A DNA stretch of 64,000 bases, from positions 81,944 through 145,943 of the forward strand of contig NZ_JAIZAP010000011.1 of NCBI RefSeq assembly GCF_020404745.1. Direction: 5' to 3'. The position numbers were made by a program, and so were the translations under genes. The notes beneath the pieces are model-generated. The model was not told the origin of the DNA, made no database searches, and saw only the letters and a list, made by a program, of their open reading frames with translations. Of this stretch, positions 49,808 to 58,637 are shown piece by piece. Origin of the DNA: Aquibacillus saliphilus (GTDB taxonomy: Bacteria > Bacillota > Bacilli > Bacillales > Amphibacillaceae). How positions within the stretch are numbered: position 1 is the first letter of the stretch; each line of letters opens with the position of its first letter.

Positions 49808-50350
49808 TCAACTACTTACGGAACGAGATGGTGCCATGTCCCTATATGCTTCTAAAACATATTGGTACACTTCCTTTGACTCAATTTTAATTCCATCTTG
49901 TAATTGTTTGGTTTGATAGCTCTCCAATTCACTTGTATCAATTTGATAAAAAGATTGAATAACTTGTTCATGTGTAGGTCTGCCATTGAAAATCGTTAGA
50001 ATATCATTTTTAAGACCAAAATACCCTTTCTCCTTCAAGTACGGAGAAATATCTGATACCTCTTTCTTAAATATGATTGAACCTTCTTGTTGGTCCATTA
50101 CTTGCCAACCATGATAATAGGACCAAAAGTCTTCCATTGCCCATATAGTTTCTGTATGTGTATCCTCATCAACTTTTCCATCAATATAATGTTTTTGCAA
50201 TGTGACTTCCATTTCTAATGGCTTCCGTTCATCCTTTTCATCCTCATTCTGGCCATCATCCTTGTTATCTGCTTGAACCAAGCTCGATATACCTAATCCA
50301 CCAAATACAACAACTAAGGACATAAACAGAAGAATCAAATGTTTTTTCAT
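49808..50350 (-). CDS. bofC: Bypass-of-forespore protein BofC
   Basis: About 180 residues. Signal peptide (1-27, cleavage near VQADN), an acidic spacer, then the BofC forespore-regulator domain (KHYIDGKVDEDTHTETIWAMEDFWSYYHGW, VSDISPYLKEKGYFGL). It is secreted into the space between forespore and mother cell, where in B. subtilis it restrains SpoIVB and thus pro-SigK processing. ATG 50350 has GGGGGTG upstream. Position beside ruvA matches B. subtilis. Confidence 0.93.
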   Translation of the reverse strand: MKKHLILLFMSLVVVFGGLGISSLVQADNKDDGQNEDEKDERKPLEMEVTLQKHYIDGKVDEDTHTETIWAMEDFWSYYHGWQVMDQQEGSIIFKKEVSDISPYLKEKGYFGLKNDILTIFNGRPTHEQVIQSFYQIDTSELESYQTKQLQDGIKIESKEVYQYVLEAYRDMAPSRSVSS

Positions 50351-50421
50351 GACATTCACCCCCATGATCTATATTATAGAAACTTTAAAAAATGACTTCT
50401 ACTTTTGACAGTACTAAAAAT

Positions 50422-50457
50422 AACTTCTATTTTAAGTTTGACCAAAAAATAGAAGTT
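50422..50457. repeat. 12-bp inverted repeat upstream of bofC
   Basis: Perfect AACTTCTATTTT / AAAATAGAAGTT with a 12-base spacer; a third degenerate copy (ACTTCTACTTTT) lies at about 50396. It could be a terminator-like hairpin or a binding site ahead of bofC. Confidence 0.5.
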
Positions 50458-50541
50458 CTATCCATTAATTATCTATTTAATTATCAATACCTACTAACAT
50501 CCCTATTGCAATCACTCTTCGACTTATTTAACTAATTGCAG

Positions 50542-50573
50542 AAATCCTCCGTTACTTTTGTAACAAAGGATTT
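50542..50573 (-). terminator. Hairpin after coxA-like gene
   Basis: Stem AAATCCT..GTTAC / GTAAC..AGGATTT with a 4-base loop, six bp past the stop at 50579. The T-run is only three bases, so termination strength is uncertain. Confidence 0.5.
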
Positions 50574-50578
50574 TTACC

Positions 50579-51175
50579 CTACCTAAAAAAATTATCTAAG
50601 TGATACTGTTTTTTATCTGGATTGTCTTCACTTTTCATACGTGAGTTAAGGTCTCTCATTTTATTCCAATAGATCGCGTCAGTATAAACTACCACTTTTT
50701 TATTAGGAATAGTTTGCTCTGCTTTACTTCTTATTTTTTCAGCAATTGATTCTAGATTAACATCATAATATTCCTGCTTTAACATAGCTGAAATAATAAT
50801 TTGTTCATCTGTCACTATAGTTTGAGTGAGTCGTACCTCATCAAGTTCATTTATTTCTTTTGAAATTGTCTCAGAATCTTGGTTGTAAAAACTTTTTGTA
50901 TAAGAATCTTCTGTTCCTCTTGGATTATTCATATCCTTTTGGAAACCATTTAAATATTGCTCTTCAATGTTCTCTTGGTTTTTTCCTTGATTATCTTTAG
51001 CATTATGATGTTCGCGTATCCGTTTTTCTTCCTCTGATTTGGTATTGTAAGCAAGTGGGTGATAGTTATCATCTATGCTTTTATCACGGTCCAAAGCCTC
51101 TTCATTTTGATTATTACAACCTACAATAAAACAAAACAGTAACAAAAAAAACGAACTTTTAAACACATTCTTCAT
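50579..51175 (-). CDS. coxA: YhcN/YlaJ family sporulation lipoprotein (CoxA-like)
   Basis: 198 residues. Lipoprotein signal (hydrophobic 7-18, lipobox IVGC with Cys20), a polar linker, and a C-terminal YhcN/YlaJ domain (EVRLTQTIVTDEQIIISAMLK ... KKVVVYTDAIYWNKM). Family members are spore inner-membrane/cortex lipoproteins. Its place near safA corresponds to B. subtilis coxA (yrbB), so I use that name as orthologue by position and family; CoxA itself is poorly characterised. nadE and a kinase gene separate it from safA here. AAGGGAGG precedes the ATG. Confidence 0.82.
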   Translation of the reverse strand: MKNVFKSSFFLLLFCFIVGCNNQNEEALDRDKSIDDNYHPLAYNTKSEEEKRIREHHNAKDNQGKNQENIEEQYLNGFQKDMNNPRGTEDSYTKSFYNQDSETISKEINELDEVRLTQTIVTDEQIIISAMLKQEYYDVNLESIAEKIRSKAEQTIPNKKVVVYTDAIYWNKMRDLNSRMKSEDNPDKKQYHLDNFFR

Positions 51176-51189
51176 TTTTAAAAAACCTC

Positions 51190-51213
51190 CCTTACTACAT
51201 AGAATGAGTAAGG
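51190..51213. promoter_or_regulatory. Hairpin touching the coxA-like ribosome site
   Basis: Perfect 7-bp inverted repeat CCTTACT / AGTAAGG with 10 bases between. Reading leftward the second arm provides the first bases of the Shine-Dalgarno AAGGGAGG, so the folded leader would partly hide it. Confidence 0.4.
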
Positions 51214-51242
51214 AAAGCTTTTTTATACTGAATCAATATCAT

Positions 51243-51342
51243 AATTACCTTATGGAGCAATTGTCATCCGCATATAGTTTTGGGGCGGTCCATCCCAACC
51301 ATATGCAGATGACAACTTTCAGGGAAATCAGTATTATGAAAT
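51243..51342. repeat. Structured repeat element, copy B
   Basis: About 100 bp homologous to 29835-29935. It folds nearly perfectly: TTGTCATC/GATGACAA, GCATAT/ATATGC, GTT-bulge-GGG/CCCAAC, with loop GCGGTCCAT. It lies between nadE and the coxA-like gene. An open frame (51204-51389) runs through it on the plus strand but lacks a ribosome site. Confidence 0.8.
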
Positions 51343-51406
51343 TGACTACTAGAAAGTACAACTTTTTCTTTAATGATGAATTTTTTTGAAAAATGTCGAA
51401 AACATG

Positions 51407-52147
51407 TTAAAATTTTTCTGGTGCTTTAGCCATTTCTCGCTTATGAGCAGTTCTTTTATGCAGTCTTTCAATAATTTCTTTATCTTTATGGGGAATTTCT
51501 TCCCCTTTCAAATATTGATCAATGATTTGGTAACTAGTTCCCATTTCGTTCTCATCTGTTTGACCTTCCCAAAGACCTGCACTCGGCTGTTTGTTAATAA
51601 CTTCATCAGGAACACCAATAAATTTCGCTAACGCTTTTACATCACCTTTTGTCTGGTGAACAAGTGGAACTAAATCAACTCCACCATCGCCAAATTTAGT
51701 GAAGTATCCGGTGTGCCATTCAGCAGCATTATCCGTTCCAACTACTAAGTATTGATAATTAGCGGCAAGTGAATATAGTGTACTCATTCTTAGCCTAGCT
51801 CGTAAGTTTGCGTCAGCAATTTGTTGCTGGTCATGATTTATTTGTTCTTGATCATTTAATTGTTTTTGAATTGTAGAAAACATTACGTCATGTGTTTCAG
51901 TTAAATCCACTGTAATAGCTTCAATTTTAGCGTGGTTAATCACTTTTTTTGCATGCTCCATGTCCTCTGGATTACTTTTACAAGGCATCATTACCCCAAG
52001 TGAATGATCAGGTGCAGCACGTTTGATCAAGTTTGCAACAACTGCAGAATCTATTCCCCCACTTACTCCAACTAATAATCCTTTTACACCAGTTTCTTTG
52101 ATTTGCTGTTGTAACCAAGCGACCAGATTGTCTACTTTTTCCTGCAT
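51407..52147 (-). CDS. nadE: Ammonia-dependent NAD+ synthetase
   Basis: 246 residues, no glutaminase domain. PP-loop LLVGVSGGIDSAVVANL near residue 23, LRARLRMSTLYSLAA, GTDNAAEWHTGYFTKFGDGG and the C-terminal AHKREMAKAPEKF. Converts deamido-NAD to NAD with ammonia. It lies 3 kb from nadBCA on the same strand; in B. subtilis nadE is elsewhere, so the NAD genes are more clustered here. Confidence 0.96.
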   Translation of the reverse strand: MQEKVDNLVAWLQQQIKETGVKGLLVGVSGGIDSAVVANLIKRAAPDHSLGVMMPCKSNPEDMEHAKKVINHAKIEAITVDLTETHDVMFSTIQKQLNDQEQINHDQQQIADANLRARLRMSTLYSLAANYQYLVVGTDNAAEWHTGYFTKFGDGGVDLVPLVHQTKGDVKALAKFIGVPDEVINKQPSAGLWEGQTDENEMGTSYQIIDQYLKGEEIPHKDKEIIERLHKRTAHKREMAKAPEKF

Positions 52148-52179
52148 TAGTAAATTGTCCCCTTCCGACTTATAATATC

Positions 52180-53151
52180 TTATCTTAGCATAGTATCTAC
52201 TTCATGGACAAATTGTCTTCTCTGTTCCCAGTCAGCAGCCAGCCTATCTAGAAACTTGATAAATTGTTCATTTGAACGATTTTTTATCGTAAAGTGCCAC
52301 CATTCTCTTATCACATCAGCAGGGATAGTAATAGCATATAACCATATTTCTATATCTTGCTGCTCTTGATAAACAAAATAATTCAACAATCTACTTAGGT
52401 TCCAGTCAACGTGCGGTAAGAATCTTTGACCTAATTGAATATAATCATATAGCTGTGGTGAAAGAGATAATAAATCAAAATCAATTAAATGAACTCTATT
52501 GTCATTATCTCTCATGAAATTGTGTGAAGCTACATCACCGTGTATCCATGTCCAATTATCAACAGCCTTTTTTTCTATTTTGTGCCAATCAAATTCCGAA
52601 AATTTTCTCAATCTACTCTTTGTTGTTTGTACAATATCTTCATATAAACGCAAGAACCCAAGTTGTTCCATTAGATGCTTTGTTTGATAAAGTTTCCCTA
52701 ATCGGTTGTATCCTTTGAGATAAATCGGTGATTTCATTTGAGGATTTTCTATCTTTACACCAGTTGCCGACTTATGAAATTTTCTTAACGTAATTAAAGC
52801 ATCATGCCGATCTCTATCTTTGTTAAATTGAAGTAAGTTTCCGTTTATATAGGGAGATAAAGTCCAATACGAACCAAACCCACTAAGCACTTTACAACCA
52901 CTAGGAAAGTAGATGAATTTGTTGCTAAAATCAAATTCATGCTCAATAAAAAAATTCCACTGTTGTTCAATCGAGCTACTAAACTTATTACTTTTTAGGA
53001 CATATTCATTACCATTTTCATTTTTTAAATAAAACACATTATCCTTAAGAGAACTTAGCCTACTGACAGTCAGTCCACCTTTATTATACAAAAAGGAATA
53101 GAGACGACTCTGGTTAGAATCGTCTCTCAAATCCTTTCTATTCACTTTCAT
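52180..53151 (-). CDS. CotS/YutH-type spore-coat-associated kinase-like protein (APH fold)
   Basis: About 323 residues (start uncertain). Aminoglycoside-phosphotransferase/choline-kinase fold: N-lobe with YVLKSN lysine, catalytic loop WIHGDVASHNFM and metal-binding Asp in HLIDFDLL. Family members (CotS, CotI, YutH, YsxE) are linked to spore coats, and it sits directly behind safA. I give the ATG at 53151 (GAGG 6 bp upstream, overlapping the safA end by 14 bp), but then the reading frame runs through a terminator-like hairpin; TTG 53091 after the hairpin is the alternative (303 residues). The substrate is unknown. Confidence 0.8.
   Translation of the reverse strand: MKVNRKDLRDDSNQSRLYSFLYNKGGLTVSRLSSLKDNVFYLKNENGNEYVLKSNKFSSSIEQQWNFFIEHEFDFSNKFIYFPSGCKVLSGFGSYWTLSPYINGNLLQFNKDRDRHDALITLRKFHKSATGVKIENPQMKSPIYLKGYNRLGKLYQTKHLMEQLGFLRLYEDIVQTTKSRLRKFSEFDWHKIEKKAVDNWTWIHGDVASHNFMRDNDNRVHLIDFDLLSLSPQLYDYIQLGQRFLPHVDWNLSRLLNYFVYQEQQDIEIWLYAITIPADVIREWWHFTIKNRSNEQFIKFLDRLAADWEQRRQFVHEVDTMLR
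53091..53126 (-). terminator. Terminator-like hairpin behind safA
   Basis: Stem GAGACGA / TCGTCTC extended by AC pairs, 12-base interior, then TATTCCTTTTT on the minus strand, 12 bp past the safA stop. It lies inside the open frame of the following kinase gene. Confidence 0.6.
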
Positions 53152-54418
53152 CCTCATCCTCGTCAAGACGGTAACCAGGATTATATGGTGTATCAAATCC
53201 TGGTGCACCAGGATTTGGCTGTTGATAGCCATATCCACCTGTAGGCGGTCCAGGAAACCCTTGACCAACAGGTGGCATTGTAGGATAAACAGACTGTTGA
53301 TGGTATCCATTGTCACCTTGTGGTGCCTGGTAACCCATCTGTTGTGTAGGATGATTGTAGTTAGCTGGGTTAGGCTGTTGACTATACGGAACAGATTGTG
53401 TTGGTTGATATGAATAAGGATATTGCTGCATATCCGGCTGATACCCTGGATAGGTTTGCTGGTTAGGCATATACTGCGGCTGACCATAAGCTGGATTAAA
53501 ATTATTCATAGGATTTTCTTCGTAAACACCCGGTAAATGTTGAGGCATTTCAGGCATATCCATGTCACCTGAAGAAGATTCCATTAATTCATCATTATTG
53601 GGTAGGTTTGGATAAGGTGCCGCTATGTTTGGATAGTCATTCATATTTTGACCCCAATTCACATTTTCAACCATTTGATGATGCGGATTAGCTACCGGCA
53701 TTTGTTGAACAGGATAAGGTACAGGATTCATTGGTACGCAATGAGGCATTGGTTGATACTGGTTCATCGGCATAACTGGTGCATGGTGCATCGGTTGCTG
53801 ATGCATGGGTTGATACATTGGTTGTTGGTGCATTGGTTGTTGGTACATCGGCTGATACATTGGTTGTTCGTGCATCGGTTGTTGCATTTGCTGGTGATAG
53901 TCATGTACTGTTTCATTATATTGTGGTACTTGAGGCATATCACCTTTGTCCTTAGTTTTCGCTTTCCACATATCTTTTTCCATCTTCGGCATTTTTGGTA
54001 TATCTTTTGGATACATAGGTAAACCCTCTTTCTCTTTCACCGTTTTTTTATAATCGTCTTCTTTGATAACCGGCATTGTTTTTTTTGCTGAATCCTTAAA
54101 TGAGTGCTTTATAGGTTGCTTTTTACTTTCCACTTTATCTTTAGTTTCTTGTTTTTTAAAATCTTCTTTATCTTCTTTTAATGGCTGTTTCTTTTTTTCC
54201 TCTTTTTCTTTGCTTGGATATTTTTTCATTTGTTTATCTAGCGGTTTTTCTTTTTTCACTTCTTTAGAACTTGTCGGGACTCGAATTTTCATACCTGGCA
54301 TAATCATATCCGGATTAGAGATTTGGGTATTCATTTTTTTTACCTCTTCAAAATCCACACCGTATTTTTGTGAAATACTCCATAAGGTTTCACCTTTTTG
54401 AACTACATGAATTTTCAA
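53138..54418 (-). CDS. safA: Spore coat assembly protein SafA
   Basis: 426 residues. N-terminal LysM domain (1-48, HVVQKGETLWSISQKYGVDF ... MIMPGMKIRVP) for binding cortex peptidoglycan, a Lys/Glu-rich basic linker (about 50-160), then a long Met/Gln/His/Pro/Tyr-rich region with tandem YQPMHQQPM-type heptads (about 175-215) and a Tyr/Pro/Gln-rich C-terminus. SafA organises inner-coat proteins at the forespore surface. TTG start at 54418 with GAAGGGAG 8 bp upstream. The low-complexity part is probably variable between strains. Confidence 0.93.
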   Translation of the reverse strand: MKIHVVQKGETLWSISQKYGVDFEEVKKMNTQISNPDMIMPGMKIRVPTSSKEVKKEKPLDKQMKKYPSKEKEEKKKQPLKEDKEDFKKQETKDKVESKKQPIKHSFKDSAKKTMPVIKEDDYKKTVKEKEGLPMYPKDIPKMPKMEKDMWKAKTKDKGDMPQVPQYNETVHDYHQQMQQPMHEQPMYQPMYQQPMHQQPMYQPMHQQPMHHAPVMPMNQYQPMPHCVPMNPVPYPVQQMPVANPHHQMVENVNWGQNMNDYPNIAAPYPNLPNNDELMESSSGDMDMPEMPQHLPGVYEENPMNNFNPAYGQPQYMPNQQTYPGYQPDMQQYPYSYQPTQSVPYSQQPNPANYNHPTQQMGYQAPQGDNGYHQQSVYPTMPPVGQGFPGPPTGGYGYQQPNPGAPGFDTPYNPGYRLDEDEDESE

Positions 54419-54867
54419 CGCTGAAACTCCCTTCTATAATTAATAGCATTTGGATCTAGGCTAATAACAGAACAATTCAATATCAACATATGCGAATAAC
54501 TATAAAAGTTGATTAATTATTTGTAGGATAAGCTATATTTCGGTCTAATTTCTCATTTTCATAAAGGTGATTTTGCTGAGGATTGAAGGAGTAGAAGAGG
54601 ATAAGACAAGGAAAAAACACGATTAGTATAAGATAAGAAAGAGAGTCCCCAAAAATTTTAAGTAGTTCACTTACCGTTGAGAAAACAACAAATCACATAT
54701 CTATTAGTGTAACTTTTCACATTATTTTTTATCACCGGGTTTGTCAAATAAAGTGTGTAAGTTTTTTTGAGTATATAAATTTTGATTCAACTAAAGGTAG
54801 CTTTTACGAACAAGATTAAAGTCTCTACCCAGTTAGTTATTAGACAATTAACATCAAAATTAACATA

Positions 54868-54903
54868 TTAACACCTTACTAACGTCTATTAGTAGGATGT
54901 TAA
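54868..54903. repeat. Inverted repeat in safA-nadA intergenic region
   Basis: Imperfect 15-bp arms TTAACACCTTACTAA / TTAGTAGGATGTTAA with a 6-base centre (two mismatched positions). On the plus strand a T6 run follows about 7 bp later. Confidence 0.5.
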
Positions 54904-54944
54904 TAGCGATGTTTTTTATCTTTAAACATTGTTATAGCAATGAC

Positions 54945-54984
54945 AAATAGCATACCAATCACTAAGCGATTTAGTATGCTATTT
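54945..54984 (-). terminator. Likely terminator of nadBCA operon
   Basis: Perfect 11-bp arms AAATAGCATAC / GTATGCTATTT with an 18-base loop, 43 bp past the nadA stop. The T-run is short (TTTGTC), so it may be a stable hairpin and not a strong terminator. Confidence 0.55.
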
Positions 54985-55026
54985 CACTTGTTATATTTGA
55001 TTTTCTCAATCAAAAGTAATAAAGTA

Positions 55027-56133
55027 CTAAGGTTTTTGAAGCATCCTTTCAAGCGCTAGGGTTGCTTGGGTCGTAATGGTGTCATCAACAGTAATTTGAT
55101 TAATAACGTTACCGCTATCTAACTCCTCTAAAGTCCATAATAAATGAGGTAAGTCTATTCGGTTCATCGTTAGGCATGGACACATATAAGGATTTAATGA
55201 CACAATCTCCTTGTCAGGATAATTATCTATTAGTCTTTTCACAAGGTTCATCTCTGTACCAATTGCCCATTTACTACCACTTTGTGCTTGTTCAATCATA
55301 TCAATAATATATTTTGTTGATCCTGCGTAATCTGATAAAGCTACAACTTCCCTACTACATTCTGGATGGACAAGTATATTCATTTCTGGTTCGTCTGCTC
55401 TAATTTGGTTAACATTAGCGACAGTAAAATTCTCATGAACAGAACAGTGTCCCTTCCATAAAATAATTTTCACATCCTCCGTATTTCCTTCATACTCAAA
55501 ACTATCGGTAATTGGATTCCATACCGCCATTTGCTCAAGTGGAACACCTAGATCAAATGCAGTATTACGCCCTAAGTGTTGATCTGGTAAAAATAAAATT
55601 CTTTCTTTTTGAGTGAATGCCCACTCTAACATTTTTTTTGCATTAGAAGATGTTACTGTAGCTCCTCCATTTTTCCCCACGAAAGCTTTAATGGCTGCAG
55701 TTGAATTAACATAGGTCAACGGAATAACTGTATCTCCAAAGGTTTGTTGAAACACTTGCCAACATCTCTCCGTTTGATCAATATCAGCCATATCTGCCAT
55801 CGAACAACCGGCTCTCATATCTGGTAGAATAACTTTCTGTTTATCTGATGTTAAAATATCCGCTGTTTCAGCCATAAAGTGTACACCACAAAACACAATG
55901 TATTCACACTCTGTATTTTTAGCGGAAACCTGCGCAAGTTGTAATGAATCCCCTGTCGTATTTGCAAATTGAATTACTTCGTCTTTTTGATAATGATGAC
56001 CTGGTATAAATAACATGCTACCAAACTTTTCTTTTATTTTCCTTACTCGCTCTTCCATCTCTAGGACTGGAATATGCTTATATGTTTCTGGCATTTGGTT
56101 GTGACTACTTTTAAGTATATCTAGAATACTCAC
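55027..56133 (-). CDS. nadA: Quinolinate synthase A
   Basis: 368 residues. Condenses iminoaspartate with dihydroxyacetone phosphate to quinolinate using a [4Fe-4S] cluster. The three cluster cysteines are present: Cys110 ([11 protein letters not shown]), one near 230 (VHPECSRE) and one near 320 ([11 protein letters not shown]), the spacing known for B. subtilis NadA. Third gene of nadB-nadC-nadA. The cluster is presumably built by the nearby NifS. Confidence 0.97.
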   Translation of the reverse strand: MSILDILKSSHNQMPETYKHIPVLEMEERVRKIKEKFGSMLFIPGHHYQKDEVIQFANTTGDSLQLAQVSAKNTECEYIVFCGVHFMAETADILTSDKQKVILPDMRAGCSMADMADIDQTERCWQVFQQTFGDTVIPLTYVNSTAAIKAFVGKNGGATVTSSNAKKMLEWAFTQKERILFLPDQHLGRNTAFDLGVPLEQMAVWNPITDSFEYEGNTEDVKIILWKGHCSVHENFTVANVNQIRADEPEMNILVHPECSREVVALSDYAGSTKYIIDMIEQAQSGSKWAIGTEMNLVKRLIDNYPDKEIVSLNPYMCPCLTMNRIDLPHLLWTLEELDSGNVINQITVDDTITTQATLALERMLQKP

Positions 56134-56202
56134 GATTTTCCCCCTTATTTAAAAATAATCTAGACAAGATCCCTCCCAAAAAAAGGGATTGCCCAAAGAC
56201 AA

Positions 56203-57042
56203 TTAATTAACGTAAACAACATCAAAGCTTATATCTAATGATTTAACCGAATGTGTTAACAAACCAAGTGAGATATAATCCACTCCACTATCCCGGTAAT
56301 CATGAATATTTTCTAGCGTAATATTACCGGATGCTTCTGTTATAATTGATTTTGGTATCAGGTCGACTAATACCTTTACTTCTTCAGGACTCTGATTATC
56401 TAACATAATTACATCCACATTTGCTTGAACGGCCTCTTGTACTTGCTCACTACTCTCTGTTTCCACTTCAATTTTCACCATATGACCTAATCCCTCTTTC
56501 ACTTTAGCTACCGCTTTAGAAATAGATCCACAAAAGGCAATGTGATTATCTTTAATCATTATTCCGTCATAAAGACCAAATCGATGATTAAATCCTCCAC
56601 CACAGGTGACTGCATATTTTTCGAACATTCTAAGTCCAGGTGTCGTTTTTCTTGTATCACATATCTTGGTTCTTTCACTACCTAAGGTTTTAACAGCCTG
56701 TTCTGTTAAAGTAGCGATGCCACTCATCCGCTGCATCAAATTCAAAATAACGCGTTCTCCTGTCAATAAATCACTGACTTGCCCAGTTACCGTCGCAATC
56801 TCGTCTCCTTTTTCCAGACTTTCCCCATCATGTTTTTGTATGTTTACTTTAATTGAAGAATTTAGTAGTTGATACGTATGGGCAATAATGTGGACACCTG
56901 AGAGTACCCCGCTATCTTTTGCAATGAAGACACCGGTCCCTTGTTGTTCTTGTGGGAAAACTGATTGACTGGTAATATCTCTATCTCCAATATCCTCTAA
57001 CAAAAATTGTTCTATTTTCTGTTTCATTTTTAATTGATTCAT
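56203..57042 (-). CDS. nadC: Quinolinate phosphoribosyltransferase (decarboxylating)
   Basis: 279 residues. N-terminal EDIGDRDITSQSVF, the substrate-binding DTRKTTPGLRMFEKYAV and GGGFNHRFGLYDGIMIKDNHI. Makes nicotinate mononucleotide from quinolinate and PRPP. Its ATG overlaps the nadB stop by 4 bp. Confidence 0.97.
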   Translation of the reverse strand: MNQLKMKQKIEQFLLEDIGDRDITSQSVFPQEQQGTGVFIAKDSGVLSGVHIIAHTYQLLNSSIKVNIQKHDGESLEKGDEIATVTGQVSDLLTGERVILNLMQRMSGIATLTEQAVKTLGSERTKICDTRKTTPGLRMFEKYAVTCGGGFNHRFGLYDGIMIKDNHIAFCGSISKAVAKVKEGLGHMVKIEVETESSEQVQEAVQANVDVIMLDNQSPEEVKVLVDLIPKSIITEASGNITLENIHDYRDSGVDYISLGLLTHSVKSLDISFDVVYVN

Positions 57043-58625
57043 TTAACCACCTCAGTCTTTACCTTCTGTTTATCGCGCATAATTGAGCGTTGGCGAATTA
57101 TTTGCTTATTTATCCATTCATTGTCAGCTACTGGAAAGTCGTTACGATAATGTGCTCCTCTGCTCTCAGTGCGTTCTAATGCAGACTTAATAATTAACTT
57201 GCATGTGGTTAGCATGTTTATCTTTTCTACATCTTGTTTACTTATCTTTGTGATATCTAATTTTTGATTGCTATTTAATTCAAACTGCTCTATCCATTGT
57301 TTTGCATGCACCAAACCTTGTTCCGTCCGTTCAATGCCCACATAAGCGGTCATCAGTCTTCTTATCTCTGCTTTTGTTGGTAATTGGTCAACTTTGAACC
57401 GAACGCTTCCTGTAGCCCTTAATGACACGAGAGGAAGTGTCGTCTCTTCTTTCAGATTTAATAAATAATTTGCTAACATATTTGAAAAAACAATCCCCTC
57501 TAATAAAGAGTTACTCGCCAATCTGTTTGCACCATGAACTCCTGTACAAGCTACCTCACCAATCGCATACAGACCCTTAACCGTTGTCAATCCTGATAAA
57601 TTAGTTTTAATTCCTCCCATTAAAAAATGGGCACCTGGGGCTACTGGTAGTAGCTTAGCTTTAACATCAATAGTTGCATGTTGGCAAATCGAAGTAATGG
57701 TAGGGAATTTCGTTTCAAAATTATCAATCATAGATATGTCCAAATAAACCTTGTTACCATTATTTATCTCAGATTGAATAACTCTGGCAACGATATCTCT
57801 AGGTGCTAAGTCTTCTAGTGGGTGAATATCTTTCATTACTCTTTTTCCTTTTTCAGTTATTAAGATAGCTCCTTCACCCCTTACAGCTTCGGAAATTAAT
57901 CCATGACTTATATCTGATGTGGTGTTTAACATGGTTGGGTGAAACTGAACGAATTCAAGGTCTACCATCTTTGCACCAGCTCGATATGCCAAGGCTATTC
58001 CATCACCTGTTACCGTTTCGTCATTTGAAGTAACTTCATATAATCCACCACATCCACCAGTTGCCAGAATGACATGATTCGCGTGGAAGGTAGATATTCT
58101 ATTTTGGTCATTACTAGTAATAACTCCACAGCAATTACCCTCCTCAACAATTAAGTCAAGCACCATTTCACTTTCTACAATTGTTACCTTGCCTTGTAAT
58201 CGATTCATTAAAAATTCCATTACTACATTTCCAGTTGCGTCTCCACCTGCATGTAAAATACGTCGCTTTCCATGTGCGCCTTCTTTTCCAAGCAGTATCT
58301 TACCAAAACGATCTCTATCAAAACCTAAACCCTCTTCAATCCATTTGGTGATAAAGCCAGGCCCTTGTCTTACCATTAGCTCCACAGCCTCATGATTGTT
58401 AACGTTACAACCAGCTACCATCGTGTCCCTGAAATGATTTTCCCAATCATCCTGTTCAGACATGGATGCGGCCACCCCTCCCTGCGCCCGAACAGAGTTA
58501 CTATTATATTTTTTGCCTTTTGTTAAAACAATCACATTCTTATCGTTACTTAATCGATCAGCAAGTGACAAAGCTGCAAGGCCACTTCCTATGATGACAA
58601 TATCAACTGATTTAATTTTTATCAC
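57039..58625 (-). CDS. nadB: L-aspartate oxidase
   Basis: 528 residues. FAD-binding Rossmann motif VDIVIIGSGLAALSLADRL at the N-terminus, RAQGGVAAS, HAGGDATGNVV, and the succinate-dehydrogenase-type segment SEAVRGEGAILI with LAPRDIVARVI. Oxidises aspartate to iminoaspartate for NadA. GTG 58625 gives the family N-terminus; the frame is open to 58730 through the promoter region and those residues are not expected to be translated. First gene of the nad operon. Confidence 0.95.
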   Translation of the reverse strand: MIKIKSVDIVIIGSGLAALSLADRLSNDKNVIVLTKGKKYNSNSVRAQGGVAASMSEQDDWENHFRDTMVAGCNVNNHEAVELMVRQGPGFITKWIEEGLGFDRDRFGKILLGKEGAHGKRRILHAGGDATGNVVMEFLMNRLQGKVTIVESEMVLDLIVEEGNCCGVITSNDQNRISTFHANHVILATGGCGGLYEVTSNDETVTGDGIALAYRAGAKMVDLEFVQFHPTMLNTTSDISHGLISEAVRGEGAILITEKGKRVMKDIHPLEDLAPRDIVARVIQSEINNGNKVYLDISMIDNFETKFPTITSICQHATIDVKAKLLPVAPGAHFLMGGIKTNLSGLTTVKGLYAIGEVACTGVHGANRLASNSLLEGIVFSNMLANYLLNLKEETTLPLVSLRATGSVRFKVDQLPTKAEIRRLMTAYVGIERTEQGLVHAKQWIEQFELNSNQKLDITKISKQDVEKINMLTTCKLIIKSALERTESRGAHYRNDFPVADNEWINKQIIRQRSIMRDKQKVKTEVVK

Positions 58626-58637
58626 ACCCAATGTGTC

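Larger units (their letters stand above)
54419..55026. other. 608-bp intergenic region between safA and nadA
   Basis: No convincing gene in any frame. It must hold the safA promoter at its left side (I could not find a good SigE match) and the nadBCA terminator at its right side. Two inverted repeats lie at 54868-54903 and 54945-54984 (separate entries). The remainder is AT-rich without obvious repeats. Confidence 0.6.

Noticed and set aside
51204..51389. 61-codon plus-strand frame through repeat copy B, and a similar short reading in copy A (NYLMQPLSS / NYLMEQLSS)
   Set aside because: No ribosome site in either copy, copy A has stops on both sides, and the substitutions preserve base pairing more than codons.
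53152..53487. 112-codon N-terminal extension of the kinase-like gene
   Set aside because: It is the wrong frame of the safA repeat-rich coding region.
53754..53895. Direct repeats considered as a CRISPR array
   Set aside because: The units are short, contiguous, in frame and encode the SafA Met/Gln-rich tract; there are no unique spacers.
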